A stretch of 64,000 nucleotides of DNA from an uncultured Clostridia bacterium (GCA_948466345.1 CAOKAC010000003.1:1-64000), one strand, 5' to 3'; shown: positions 48,690 to 57,834, counted from the stretch's first letter. The notes: generated from the letters alone by a model not told the origin. Made by a program: numbers and translations.

Positions 48690-48778
48690 ATCCTTCCTCT
48701 GTTTTTCTAGTATCTAAGGACAGTATACTACATTTAAAAGTATTTTCGTAGACTTTTTGTAAATTTTTATGGATAGGG

Positions 48779-48807
48779 TTGCATGATGGCAGATAATTCG
48801 ATATTAT
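48779..48807 (+). promoter_or_regulatory. Promoter for the membrane-protein gene
   Basis: TTGCAT (48779-48784), 17-bp spacer, TATTAT (48802-48807). Confidence 0.6.
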
Positions 48808-48890
48808 ATATAATGATTTAATAAAGTAGTAAACAAGTTTATTATAAATTATGTTGCTTAGAACGGCGAAATGGAGAGTATATACGAGAG

Positions 48891-49478
48891 ATGGTAGAGG
48901 AAAAGAAAAAGAGTAGAGCGCTGGAGGGCATGGGGACACCGGTGAAAAAGCTGATGCTAAATCAGTTTGGCGGAGCGATGCTGGGAATTATGCTATCTTC
49001 TGCAACAATGCAGAGTGATACGCTGAATCTTTTTACAAGCATTCTTGCGATTTTCTTTTATTTGTTTTTACAATATACCGCTATTTGGGAAATTGGTGCA
49101 AAGGATCAAATTCGCGTAAACGGCGGGCGTGCAGCGGAAAACAAATGGCAGGGGTTGCGTATTGCGCTGCTTGCCAATGGTTTAAACATTATACTTGGAA
49201 CTATTGCGGTAATATTGACTGCTATTGGCGTTTTGACACAATGGAAGTGGGCGGGAGAGGGCGCTTTGCTTTCTACTGTAGCGGCAAGATTCTGGCAAGG
49301 AATGTATAATGGCTTGATCAATTTTATTATACCTGTAAATTTGAAAGGCGTACAAACAATTTTGTCTTCCTTAATATATTTAGCTATTATTTTGCCTTCT
49401 TTGGCTGTAAACACCATTGGATATCGTATGGGATATATGAACCGGCGAATTTTTCCTGAAAGAAAAAAAGAGAAGTGA
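48891..49478 (+). CDS. Unknown four-helix membrane protein
   Basis: The 195-aa protein begins with a basic segment and has about four hydrophobic helices. Nothing identifies a function. The site before the ATG is weak (GAGAG). It is monocistronic and ends at a terminator. Confidence 0.65.
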   Translation: MVEEKKKSRALEGMGTPVKKLMLNQFGGAMLGIMLSSATMQSDTLNLFTSILAIFFYLFLQYTAIWEIGAKDQIRVNGGRAAENKWQGLRIALLANGLNIILGTIAVILTAIGVLTQWKWAGEGALLSTVAARFWQGMYNGLINFIIPVNLKGVQTILSSLIYLAIILPSLAVNTIGYRMGYMNRRIFPERKKEK

Positions 49479-49526
49479 GAAAGCGCGGTGTGGGTTTGCC
49501 GTGACCGATGGTAAGAATAAAACATA

Positions 49527-49560
49527 TAAAAAGGCAGCTATAAAAAGGCTGCTTTTTTAG
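49527..49560 (+). terminator. Intrinsic terminator
   Basis: Stem AAAAGGCAGC/GCTGCTTTTT with an A-rich loop and T run. Confidence 0.75.
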
Positions 49561-49653
49561 TTTCGTAAATAGTGGATAGCTACAAAAAGAGTAATAATGA
49601 TACTTTTTTAAAAGATGTGTATGGATTGTTTATTATAAATATAAAATTTTCTA

Positions 49654-49682
49654 TTTACAAATTAATTTTCTTGTGTTATTAT
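49654..49682 (+). promoter_or_regulatory. Promoter for the methylase-like/mazF unit
   Basis: TTTACA (49654-49659), 17-bp spacer, TATTAT (49677-49682), 72 bp before the start. Confidence 0.6.
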
Positions 49683-49753
49683 ATTTATAATAAGTAATAA
49701 ATATTGTGGATTGGAAAAAGAGTATTGTTTATACTTTTATTTAGGGGGCGGCA

Positions 49754-51670
49754 ATGGAACGTCGAGAGAGCTTTTTAATAAAAAATTTTATGGAATCCTA
49801 TACCAAAGATATCCCGCTACATATTAATACGTTAAATGCTATGATAATCGTTTTTCTGGGTGCCTATATTATTAAGGAAAGGTACGAAAGGAAGACGGAT
49901 ACTTCTGACGATTTTCTGACATATGATTATTGGTTAAAAGTAATGAAATCTACAAATTTTATAGATATTCATGATCTGATTTATGATGTTATTTTTCCTG
50001 TAGTTCCAAAAGAATTACGGGAAGTTATGAGGGAATTGGAATGGGATGAGACTTTTTCTAAAAAGGCTAATAAATTTTTAAATGATTTACTTTCTTTGTG
50101 TCATACCAGAGAAGATATTCAAAATCTTGTGGAGGATATAATCTCTTATTATTATCCGCTTATGACCATGGAGCCGATTAATACGCCACAATCCATTAAT
50201 CGTCTATGTATGGCCATTTTAGCTCCAATTAATGGAACGTTTTATGACGGGACGGCTGGTATAGGATCTACATGTATTGAAGCTAAACGCTATGCAGAGA
50301 AGAAGGGTGGAGAACTAACCATTTATGCACAAGAGAAATTGTCTATGCTTTGTGCTGTATCAATGATCCGTGCCTACATGAATGGAATAGAGAGCTTTCA
50401 CGCCAAAAGTGGGAATGTTCTAATCTTTCCTCAATATATAACGCGCGACAAGCTCACTCAATTTGATTATTCTGTTATGTTTCCGCCTTTAGGGCAGCCT
50501 TGGGGAGCAGAAGAAAAAAAATATTTTTGCAATAAATTTGATAGATTGTCTGATATAGTACCTAGATCGAATACGGAATGGTTGTTTGTGCAACATCAGA
50601 TTGCTTCTTTAAAGGACGGAACAGGACGTGGAATCATTGCGGTTTCTACTGGAACATTATTCAACGATTCCACTCGGCGCGCCCGTCAAGAGATACTGTA
50701 TTGGAATTGTATAGAATGCATCATTACGCTCCCATCCAACATTTTACCTTTTACAACAACACCTCTCAGCCTTATTGTAATCAATAAAGAGAATTTTTTG
50801 AAGAATTCGAATGCTGGGATACTGATGGTTCAGACGGAAAAAATGTTTAGTAATATAGGCTCTGCCCGAATTACGGAGCAGTTAAATGAGCAAGTGATTG
50901 AAAAAATTGGATCGATTGTCCATGCTAGAGAAGAGACACAATACAGTCGGGTAGTATCAAAAGAAGAAATTGTGTCGAATGATTATGTTATGCTACCTAG
51001 TAGATATATTTTTAACCCTGATATAATAACCGACATAGGAGCGGTGACGGTCAGGCCAGAATTGTTGCAAGGATGGCCTATTTTGGATATGGTTTCGGAA
51101 AGAATTTACCGTGGAGTAAACGGTTCTCGTGTGACTTCTGAAGCGGTCGGGAAAGAATACAAAATAATCAACTATGCCGATATTCAAAATGGAGAACTTC
51201 AGATGGGAGGGTTAAAAAAGTGCTATATAACTGGAAAAGCTGAGCCATATTTAGTCCGACCAGGGGATATTCTAGTTTCCTGTAAAGGTGCACAAATTAA
51301 AACTTGTGTTGTTCCAGAGGAGGTGCATGATGTGCTTCTTTCTCTTAATTTCATTGGAATACGACTAAAAGAAACAGATTATTGTTCTGCATTCTTGCTG
51401 CAGTATTTGAATAGTCCTGTGGGAATGGCATATTTAAAAGGACGACAGGTAGGGACATCTATTGTAACTTTGAAAAATGAAGATTTGAAACGAATGCCTG
51501 TGCCCGGTGTTTGTTTGGAAAAACAGAAAAAATATATATCGAAATTTATTATGACTTGCCAAGAAATTGAAAAGCAGGTCCAGCAATTATATCACCATTT
51601 AAATCAAGAAAAATGGAAGTTATATGATGAAATGGGATTGAATTATGCAATAATCAGAAAGGATGAATAA
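49754..51670 (+). CDS. Type I methylase/specificity fusion (HsdM-HsdS-like)
   Basis: The 638-aa protein has an N-terminal helical HsdM-type domain (1-140), an N6-adenine methylase core with motif I FYDGTAGIGS (about 163-172) and ITLPSNILPFTTTPLSLIVI, and a C-terminal target-recognition domain (about 425-630; VRPGDILVSCKG, LLQYLNSPVGMAYL, GTSIVTLKNEDL) as in HsdS half-subunits, followed by a helix. The usual catalytic N-P-P-F/Y tetrad is F-P-P-L (243-246), so methylation may be lost. No HsdR gene is present. It starts after GGGGG-rich RBS and stops 2 nt before a mazF-like gene. Confidence 0.85.
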   Translation: MERRESFLIKNFMESYTKDIPLHINTLNAMIIVFLGAYIIKERYERKTDTSDDFLTYDYWLKVMKSTNFIDIHDLIYDVIFPVVPKELREVMRELEWDETFSKKANKFLNDLLSLCHTREDIQNLVEDIISYYYPLMTMEPINTPQSINRLCMAILAPINGTFYDGTAGIGSTCIEAKRYAEKKGGELTIYAQEKLSMLCAVSMIRAYMNGIESFHAKSGNVLIFPQYITRDKLTQFDYSVMFPPLGQPWGAEEKKYFCNKFDRLSDIVPRSNTEWLFVQHQIASLKDGTGRGIIAVSTGTLFNDSTRRARQEILYWNCIECIITLPSNILPFTTTPLSLIVINKENFLKNSNAGILMVQTEKMFSNIGSARITEQLNEQVIEKIGSIVHAREETQYSRVVSKEEIVSNDYVMLPSRYIFNPDIITDIGAVTVRPELLQGWPILDMVSERIYRGVNGSRVTSEAVGKEYKIINYADIQNGELQMGGLKKCYITGKAEPYLVRPGDILVSCKGAQIKTCVVPEEVHDVLLSLNFIGIRLKETDYCSAFLLQYLNSPVGMAYLKGRQVGTSIVTLKNEDLKRMPVPGVCLEKQKKYISKFIMTCQEIEKQVQQLYHHLNQEKWKLYDEMGLNYAIIRKDE

Positions 51671-51672
51671 GT

Positions 51673-52014
51673 ATGGCAATTCAAGTAGGAGATATTTTCT
51701 GGTGCAATATGTGTCCAGAACAAACAGGCGATAAGATTCGTAAGAATCGTCCTGTTATTGTTGTAAAATGCGATCACAATTCAACATTGCTGCACATAGT
51801 GCCCTTAACGGGTAATTTAGGAAAACCTAAAAATCTAAGGCATATTAAAATAGAAGGGTATGGGCTTTCAAAGCCCAGTATGACACTGATTGAACAGGTA
51901 TGTTTAGTAGAAAAAGCATCCTTAGGTAACTATATTGGATGTATTCATGGCAGCAAAATTTTAGAGGAAATTTTGACGTGCCTAGCCAAATACTTTAAAC
52001 CAGATGCCGCTTGA
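51673..52014 (+). CDS. MazF/PemK-type toxin (endoribonuclease)
   Basis: The 113-aa protein matches the PemK/MazF fold: QVGDIFWCNM, KNRPVIVVKCD, LHIVPLTGN, KPSMTLIEQVCLV and a C-terminal helix. Members cut mRNA and need an antitoxin. None of the small MazE type is adjacent; the gene upstream is the methylase-like fusion. The ATG has GAAAGGATG overlapping the upstream stop, so translation is coupled and the two form one operon. The sequence is lower in GC than the housekeeping genes. Confidence 0.9.
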   Translation: MAIQVGDIFWCNMCPEQTGDKIRKNRPVIVVKCDHNSTLLHIVPLTGNLGKPKNLRHIKIEGYGLSKPSMTLIEQVCLVEKASLGNYIGCIHGSKILEEILTCLAKYFKPDAA

Positions 52015-52046
52015 GATATCCCGACCATATAACATAGTAGCAGAAA

Positions 52047-52082
52047 ATCAAAAAGCTGTATTTGAAAAAATACAGCTTTTAA
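52047..52082 (+). terminator. Terminator of the methylase-like/mazF unit
   Basis: Stem AAAAGCTGTATTT/AAATACAGCTTTT with a short loop. Confidence 0.88.
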
Positions 52083-52199
52083 CTTAGAAAGAGTTAAGAA
52101 AAAGTTATGAAGTACCATTCCTATATAAATATTTCGCTTATACAGTTTATCATCCATTCAATTTTACACGAGACACGTATTTTATATGCATTTCTAAAA

Positions 52200-52235
52200 T
52201 AAAAAACGACAACTTTCAATAGAAAATTGTCGTTC
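52200..52235 (-). terminator. Terminator of tRNA-Leu
   Basis: Minus strand stem AACGACAA/TTGTCGTT followed by TTTTTATTTT. Confidence 0.85.
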
Positions 52236-52238
52236 ATT

Positions 52239-52325
52239 TGGTGCCGGAAGCGGGGGTCGAACCCGCACCCTGTTGCCAGGACTGGATTTTGAGTCCAGCA
52301 CGTCTGCCAATTCCATCATTCCGGC
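52239..52325 (-). tRNA. tRNA-Leu (anticodon CAA)
   Basis: The reverse complement forms a class II tRNA with a long variable arm, acceptor GCCGGAA/TTCCGGC, anticodon loop CTCAAAA (CAA, reads TTG), T-loop TTCGACC and encoded CCA; 87 nt. Confidence 0.97.
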
Positions 52326-52382
52326 ATTACTTTACTATTTTATCATAATCATAGCTATTTTGCAATAGTTTTTTTGGAAAAT

Positions 52383-52538
52383 CTATTTTTTCTTACAAAT
52401 CTTTTTGAGTTCTTCCGTAATTTTAGAAGCCTGGTCCGGATGGGTCTGCAGCCAACTAGAGGCAGCCTCGCCGGCGGGAACGGCTAGACGAGATGGATTT
52501 TGTGCTCCTTGAGACGGAAGCACAGATAATTCTTTCAT
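52383..52538 (-). CDS. Possible 51-aa small protein
   Basis: A short frame begins ATG at 52538, 10 nt after AAAGGA on the minus strand, and ends at a TAG at 52385-52383. The product MKELSVLPSQGAQNPSRLAV... has a helical, basic C-terminus (ITEELKKICKKK). I do not recognise it. It is divergent from the serine recombinase and next to tRNA-Leu. Coding is plausible but not proven. Confidence 0.45.
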   Translation of the reverse strand: MKELSVLPSQGAQNPSRLAVPAGEAASSWLQTHPDQASKITEELKKICKKK

Positions 52539-52648
52539 TTGTGCAGATATCCTTTCAAAAATATAGCTTTTTAAAAATCACGCCTTTTACACTATATGCA
52601 TACACTGCCTTTGACGTGCGTTATGAACAAGAAAAGGGAGGGGTGGAT

Positions 52649-54031
52649 ATGCGTATCGGGGCGGCATATATTCGGGTATCAACGGACGAGCAGTTGGAGT
52701 TCTCGCCAGACAGCCAGCTGAAAAAAATACGAGAATACGCCAAAGAGCATGATATCTGCTTACCAGATAAAAATATTTTTCGGGAAGATGGGATAAGCGG
52801 CAGAGAAGCGGACCGGAGACCTGCATTTCAAAAAATGATTGGAGCAGCAAAGGGGATACCAAGACCGTTTGATGTGATTTTGGTTTGGAAATATTCCCGC
52901 TTTGCCCGCAGTCGCAGTGATAGTATTTTTTATAAAACGCTTCTGCGTGAGAAGCTGGGGATTGATATTTTGTCAATTTCCGAGCCCATTGGGAAAGATA
53001 AGTCTTCAAAAATATATGAGTCAATCATAGAAGTGATGGATGAATATTATTGTGACAATTTGTCTGAGGAAGTACGCCGAGGTATGGAAGAACGCTTTTC
53101 ACGGGGCATGATCATTGCTCCGCCTCCGATTGGATATAAAGCGATGGACGGTACATATATTCCAGATGCTGAACAGGCGGATACAGTGCGGGAAATTTTT
53201 CGTCTGTGCGCTGCAGGCATACCGCTGCGTGCTATCGTCACACATTTAAATGAGATTGGACTGCGTACAAAAAAAGGCAGGCTGTTTGAGGTGCGCACAG
53301 TAGAGTATATAATTCGCAATCCTGTGTATTTGGGATATGTTCGAAAAAAAGGAGAAAACGGAGAGGAGCGCCTAGTTCCTGGCGCGCATATGCCGTTGGT
53401 GGAACGGACGATTTTTGCAGACTGTGCTGCAAAAATGGACAAAAGTCCATTGCGAATACGGCCGTATACTAGAACGTCGGCGCGGTTTGCTTTGTCCGGT
53501 TTGGTGCGCTGTTCCGCATGCGGCAGCACGCTTACGATGTCCTCAAAGGCGGGACGGCTGCAGTGCTGTGCCTATGCAAAGGGAAAATGCTCTGTATCCC
53601 ATTCTGTCGGTTTGGCCCGACTTACAGAAGCTGTTTTAAAGCAGATAAAGAAAGATCTGTCCGGCATTTTTGTACATATCCATTCCGGAATGCCTCTGCA
53701 GAGCGAGGCGCAGGAAAAAGCAGTCCTTCGTCGTGAGCAGGCGCGGATGCATCGGATTGAAGCAGCATATGAGGCGGGCGTGTATTCATTAGAATATTTA
53801 GTACAAGCAAAAAAAGCGTATCAGGAGCGAGAAAAGACCCAGAAGAGGCAGGAACGGCAGCTTAAAATAACAACGCTAGACACGCAAATGGAATTGCCCT
53901 CTCTGCTACAGGCTGCTGTGATGTATTCAGATGGAAGTTTTGCTAATGCCATTTTTAAAAGTGTTCTAGCTCATGTGGTTTTCTCCAGAACAGATGCGTC
54001 CGTGCAGCTGTTTTATAGAGGAGATATATAA
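52649..54031 (+). CDS. Large serine recombinase
   Basis: The 460-aa protein has the resolvase catalytic domain with the serine in AAYIRVSTDEQ (about residue 10), the VWKYSRFARS motif, a recombinase domain (YIIRNPVYLGYVRKKG), a zinc-ribbon (CSACGS and the later C), and a C-terminal coiled coil. It is short for the family but complete. GGGAGGGG precedes the ATG at 52649. Its stop is 14 bp before the point where a cotJC reading frame begins, a typical place for an element end. Confidence 0.92.
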   Translation: MRIGAAYIRVSTDEQLEFSPDSQLKKIREYAKEHDICLPDKNIFREDGISGREADRRPAFQKMIGAAKGIPRPFDVILVWKYSRFARSRSDSIFYKTLLREKLGIDILSISEPIGKDKSSKIYESIIEVMDEYYCDNLSEEVRRGMEERFSRGMIIAPPPIGYKAMDGTYIPDAEQADTVREIFRLCAAGIPLRAIVTHLNEIGLRTKKGRLFEVRTVEYIIRNPVYLGYVRKKGENGEERLVPGAHMPLVERTIFADCAAKMDKSPLRIRPYTRTSARFALSGLVRCSACGSTLTMSSKAGRLQCCAYAKGKCSVSHSVGLARLTEAVLKQIKKDLSGIFVHIHSGMPLQSEAQEKAVLRREQARMHRIEAAYEAGVYSLEYLVQAKKAYQEREKTQKRQERQLKITTLDTQMELPSLLQAAVMYSDGSFANAIFKSVLAHVVFSRTDASVQLFYRGDI

Positions 54032-54044
54032 CCTTATACAATAA

Positions 54045-54566
54045 GGAGGTCCTGATGGGGAACTCGCAGCCTCTACACGGTATTTAAGCCAGCGGTATTC
54101 CATGCCTTATGACGAGGTAAAGGGTATATTGACCGATATAGGTACAGAAGAGCTAGCTCACGTGGAGATGATTTCCGCTATTTTATATCAGTTGACCAAA
54201 AATTTAACGCCGGAAGAAATCAAGCGTTCCGGATTCGACACGTATTTTGTGGATCATACCACAGGTATTTATCCAATAGCAGCCAGCGGCGTTCCATTTC
54301 GCGCAGACTATATTGGCGTAAAAGGAGACGTTTTTGCAGATTTGAATGAGGATCTTGCAGCAGAACAGAAAGCCAGAGTTACCTATGATAACATCTTACG
54401 GCTTGTGGATGATCCGGATGTATGCGATCCTATCAAATTTTTGCGCCAGCGTGAGTTGACGCACTATCAGCGCTTCGGTGAAGCGCTGCGGATAGCGCAG
54501 GATAACAGCGATGCACAAAACTTTTACGGATGGAATCCTGCCTTTGATAAGGTAAACAAAAAATAG
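54045..54566 (+). pseudogene. cotJC: cotJC lacking its 5' end (spore coat manganese-catalase-like)
   Basis: The frame continues unbroken for 173 codons. From 54045 it reads GGPDGELAAS-type residues that match the middle of CotJC, then ITDIGTEELAHVEM and the rest to the normal C-terminus. The preceding codon is TAA, where intact CotJC has Tyr before GGPDGEL, so ~30 N-terminal codons are missing at exactly the element junction. An internal ATG at 54102 could give a shorter protein but lacks a ribosome site. CotJC is a spore-coat protein of the mother cell. It could be restored by excision if the 5' half lies at the other end of the element. Confidence 0.88.
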
Positions 54567-54582
54567 TTTGGAAAAAAACTTT

Positions 54583-54620
54583 AAATAACCCGGTCAGTTT
54601 CTGACCGGGTTATCTTTTAT
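54583..54620 (+). terminator. Terminator after the cotJC fragment
   Basis: Stem AACCCGGTCAG/CTGACCGGGTT with loop TTT and ATCTTTT. Confidence 0.9.
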
Positions 54621-54650
54621 AATGCGGCTACCAAAGTTAAGGAGGCACAT

Positions 54651-55727
54651 ATGGATACGATCCGCAAAAGAGAAGAAAAACCGTTAATATCTGATTTCAA
54701 TCCTATGGCAAAAGTACAGGCGATGCGAGAACACATCGCGGGTGAAGTGCAGTGGAATGAAAAAGCTGGCAGCGGCGATAATTTGCTGAAAAATCATGGA
54801 TTTGTTTCTTTAAACGCATGGAAGACGATTGGCGAGAAAGATTTAGAATACTTTCTTTCTACTTTATCCGCTAATCACCACGCCCAAGGGCAAAACGCGG
54901 TACTCATGCGGTCGCTGCTTGTCACAAACATACAAAAAGGACTGATGCAGCGTACCGGCAAACTGCCAGTCGGGCAGTATACTTTTTCTGCATATATAAT
55001 GCCATACACCAATATAGTAGGGCCGGAGCAGTCTGGCGTGTATCTTACAGTAATGGATATGGCAGGTCGTTTTCTTGGCGAAAGCAGGCAGCTAAAACTG
55101 CATCTAGATCGATATGAACGCTTGTCTTGCTCTTTTACTCTAAGTACAGCACAGCCTGTCAACGTAGGTATCTGGATTAGCGGCATGGGAACGGTATTTG
55201 TAAACGCACCGCAGTTGGAACAGGGTTCTACTGCGGGAAAATATAATCTTCTTGAAAATGGGAGCTTTGAAAACAGAGAACATGGGTGGAATATTTCATA
55301 CGGTAAAGTTGTCCCGTATATAAAAAAGGAACTGTCTTCTTCCTTGTTTTTAAAGGGAGGAGAGAAAAGCGCGCTTGCGGTACAGAATGTACAGGAAAAG
55401 TTGTATGCCCACGAACGTGCTGTCTATACCCTCAGCGGATGGGCGAAAAGCCCGTTGGAACGGCGGGACGAAGAATACGTCTTTCCTAAGCTGTTTGCAA
55501 GAATCTGTTATAGTGATGGTACAGATGAAACACATGGGACAAGCTTTTCAAAAACGACGACAGGGTGGCAGTTTGCAGCTGTGCAATTTTATAAGTCCCG
55601 TTGCAAGGATATGCAGAGTATTGAGGTATACTGTAGACACACGGGACAAAAACGAGCGTATTTCGACAAACTTCATCTTGCGCGTGAGCGATATGAATCC
55701 GGCCTTTCCTCGAAGGATTTTGTATGA
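54651..55727 (+). CDS. Unknown protein with two carbohydrate-binding-like repeats
   Basis: The 358-aa protein lacks a signal peptide. Two beta-rich units look like CBM4/9-type jelly rolls: one begins NLLKNHGFVSLNAWKT (about 45) and the second NLLENGSFENREHGWN (about 200). Both carry the NLLxNGxFE..W start seen in modules attached to RHS/DNRLRE-type cell-surface proteins. No catalytic domain. AAGGAGG precedes the ATG. Confidence 0.7.
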   Translation: MDTIRKREEKPLISDFNPMAKVQAMREHIAGEVQWNEKAGSGDNLLKNHGFVSLNAWKTIGEKDLEYFLSTLSANHHAQGQNAVLMRSLLVTNIQKGLMQRTGKLPVGQYTFSAYIMPYTNIVGPEQSGVYLTVMDMAGRFLGESRQLKLHLDRYERLSCSFTLSTAQPVNVGIWISGMGTVFVNAPQLEQGSTAGKYNLLENGSFENREHGWNISYGKVVPYIKKELSSSLFLKGGEKSALAVQNVQEKLYAHERAVYTLSGWAKSPLERRDEEYVFPKLFARICYSDGTDETHGTSFSKTTTGWQFAAVQFYKSRCKDMQSIEVYCRHTGQKRAYFDKLHLARERYESGLSSKDFV

Positions 55728-55750
55728 TGTATGCTCCTAGCGGCGAAAAT

Positions 55751-55779
55751 TTGACTTTTATATGACCGTATGGTAAAAT
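55751..55779 (+). promoter_or_regulatory. Promoter for the sulfatase gene
   Basis: TTGACT (55751-55756), 17-bp spacer, TAAAAT (55774-55779). Confidence 0.75.
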
Positions 55780-55840
55780 AAACGTAAAATACTTGTTTGG
55801 GCGTGGCGTACGCTTCATTACAAGGAGGGTCTATATCACA

Positions 55841-57712
55841 ATGTCTAGTATTATCGTGAAAATAAAAAAACTGTCTTTTTTAAGCCTGCCGCTGTGTTTT
55901 CTCAGCCTTGTTTTGCTGGACTTTTCTTTTCGAGTCTTTTATGGTTTTGTAGGCCAGGGAGAACTATTTTCATGGCAGCCTGTGTGGTTTACTCTATTTT
56001 GGTCGTTGCTGTTTACAGCGCTTGTCGCTCTTTTGCCACGACTGATTCGACGGATTGTTATGCTGGTTCTTTGCGTCTTTTTCGCGATTTTAGTTCTTGT
56101 ACACGCTGGTATGTATAGCGTATTTGGCAGCTTTTTTTCATTTGCAAGTTTAAATTTTGCAGGGGACGGCGCGGCATTTTTCAGTTGGAGTTATATCAGT
56201 ATTCGAAAGCTGCTGATTGTATGTTTGATCGGTGCTCTTTTGCTGATGAGTGCCGCAGTCTTTATTGCTCCTAAATATGAGAGAGGTAAGAAGTGGTGGA
56301 TTCTTCGTATTGCAGCAGGTGTGGTAGGAATCGGTTGTATATTTGGTATAGGATGTGTCCATAGGTCTTTCGCTCTTCCGGAGGATTCAATAGAATATAA
56401 ATCTACATATGGCAATACGATAGAAGAAACCTACGCGGATTTTACCAATCCAAATGTGTGCCTTCCAATGACTGGTCTATATCAGTATACCTTCCGTAAC
56501 TTTTGTGTGTCGTTTGGAATCGGACTCCCTAGTATCAATTCTATTGAACTGGACAGCTATTACAGGGAACGGGCAGGTGAGATCAGCGGTGATAATGAAA
56601 TGACAGGCATTTTTAAGGATAAAAATTTGATCATGATTATGCTGGAATCTATTGATACATACATGCTTCAGGAAGAGTATATGCCAAATTTATGGGCGGT
56701 TCAACAGGAGAGCATTCAGTTTGAAAACCATTATTCACCAACTTTTTTGCCAGCCTCTACTTTTAATACGGAAGTCATGACACTTACAGGGATTGTACCG
56801 CCAGATCATGGATTTAATGGAAGCGGATATATGCGCAATGCTTTCCCTCTCTCATTGCCAAATCTTTTCAAAAATGCTGGATATACGGCGCAGACTTTCC
56901 ATCCTTCTAACCCTCAAATATACAATCGGGGTGAGATTCATAAGAATTTTGGCATGGATGCTTATAATAATTGGGAAGACATGGAAATGAACATCATGGA
57001 ATGGGATTCGGATATGCTGAACGGATATGATAAGATGATTTCTGATGCCTCTTTCTTTACGTATATTATTACATATTCTGGCCATGGTCCCTATACTAAG
57101 GATATGGATATGCTTGGATCCAAGCATTATGATGCGGCCAAAGCGGCGGTTGAAATGACAGGCATTTCTTCCGACAATGCGGATACAATGGAACAGTACA
57201 TCCGCGCGATATCCCATGCGATGGAGACGGATGCGTTTGTAGGGGGACTAATTGAGCGGCTGGAAGCAGATGGACATATTGATGATACGGTACTTGTGAT
57301 CTACACCGACCACTATGGTAAATATCTTACTGATGAAGATTTTATAAAAGAGGTCAAAGGAGTAGGGAAAGAGAACCCGGAAGATTTATATAAAACACCC
57401 TTTATGATCTATTCTAAGGGGGTAGACCCTCTGACTGTGGAAAAATATACTTCATCTATTGACATAATGCCGACATTAATCAATCTGTTTGGATTGGACG
57501 CAGACCGCAGATATTATGTAGGAGATGATGCGTTTGGCACGGAAGGGGGCATGGTGATGCTTTCTGATTATAGTTGGTTTAATGCAGATTATACAACCGT
57601 TCAAGCAGCGTCCACTACAGATGAGAACACATTAAGGACAGCCGCTAATTGGAAAAAGCGAATTAGTATGTCTATGAATACAATGATTTACGATTATTTT
57701 AAGAACTGGTAA
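55841..57712 (+). CDS. LTA synthase-like phosphoglycerol transferase (sulfatase family)
   Basis: The 623-aa protein has about five N-terminal transmembrane helices and an extracellular sulfatase/phosphatase-superfamily domain. The metal and nucleophile region reads MIMLESIDTY and PASTFNTE, with the Thr as likely nucleophile, and later FTYIITYSGHGP and YTDHYG are metal ligands. Such enzymes transfer phosphoglycerol from phosphatidylglycerol to polymers or glycolipids outside the membrane. ATG 55841 follows AAGGAGGG. Confidence 0.88.
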   Translation: MSSIIVKIKKLSFLSLPLCFLSLVLLDFSFRVFYGFVGQGELFSWQPVWFTLFWSLLFTALVALLPRLIRRIVMLVLCVFFAILVLVHAGMYSVFGSFFSFASLNFAGDGAAFFSWSYISIRKLLIVCLIGALLLMSAAVFIAPKYERGKKWWILRIAAGVVGIGCIFGIGCVHRSFALPEDSIEYKSTYGNTIEETYADFTNPNVCLPMTGLYQYTFRNFCVSFGIGLPSINSIELDSYYRERAGEISGDNEMTGIFKDKNLIMIMLESIDTYMLQEEYMPNLWAVQQESIQFENHYSPTFLPASTFNTEVMTLTGIVPPDHGFNGSGYMRNAFPLSLPNLFKNAGYTAQTFHPSNPQIYNRGEIHKNFGMDAYNNWEDMEMNIMEWDSDMLNGYDKMISDASFFTYIITYSGHGPYTKDMDMLGSKHYDAAKAAVEMTGISSDNADTMEQYIRAISHAMETDAFVGGLIERLEADGHIDDTVLVIYTDHYGKYLTDEDFIKEVKGVGKENPEDLYKTPFMIYSKGVDPLTVEKYTSSIDIMPTLINLFGLDADRRYYVGDDAFGTEGGMVMLSDYSWFNADYTTVQAASTTDENTLRTAANWKKRISMSMNTMIYDYFKNW

Positions 57713-57716
57713 TCAG

Positions 57717-57748
57717 TAAAAAGGGAGCAAATGCTCCCTTTTTACTAT
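57717..57748 (+). terminator. Terminator after the sulfatase gene
   Basis: Stem AAAAAGGGAGCA/TGCTCCCTTTTT with short loop. Confidence 0.9.
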
Positions 57749-57797
57749 TTTACATGTTGTACAGATCAAATTTATCTTCCTAATTTATCCAATCTAC

Positions 57798-57826
57798 TTG
57801 ACAATGATGCTGTATCGGAGTATAAT
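57798..57826 (+). promoter_or_regulatory. Promoter for the LexA-like gene
   Basis: TTGACA (57798-57803), 17-bp spacer, TATAAT (57821-57826): full consensus. Confidence 0.88.
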
Positions 57827-57834
57827 ATATTTGT

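Noticed and set aside
52239..52325. tRNA-Leu as the attachment site of the serine-recombinase element
   Set aside because: No duplicated tRNA 3' end is visible nearby, and serine recombinases seldom use tRNA genes; the cotJC junction explains the element better.
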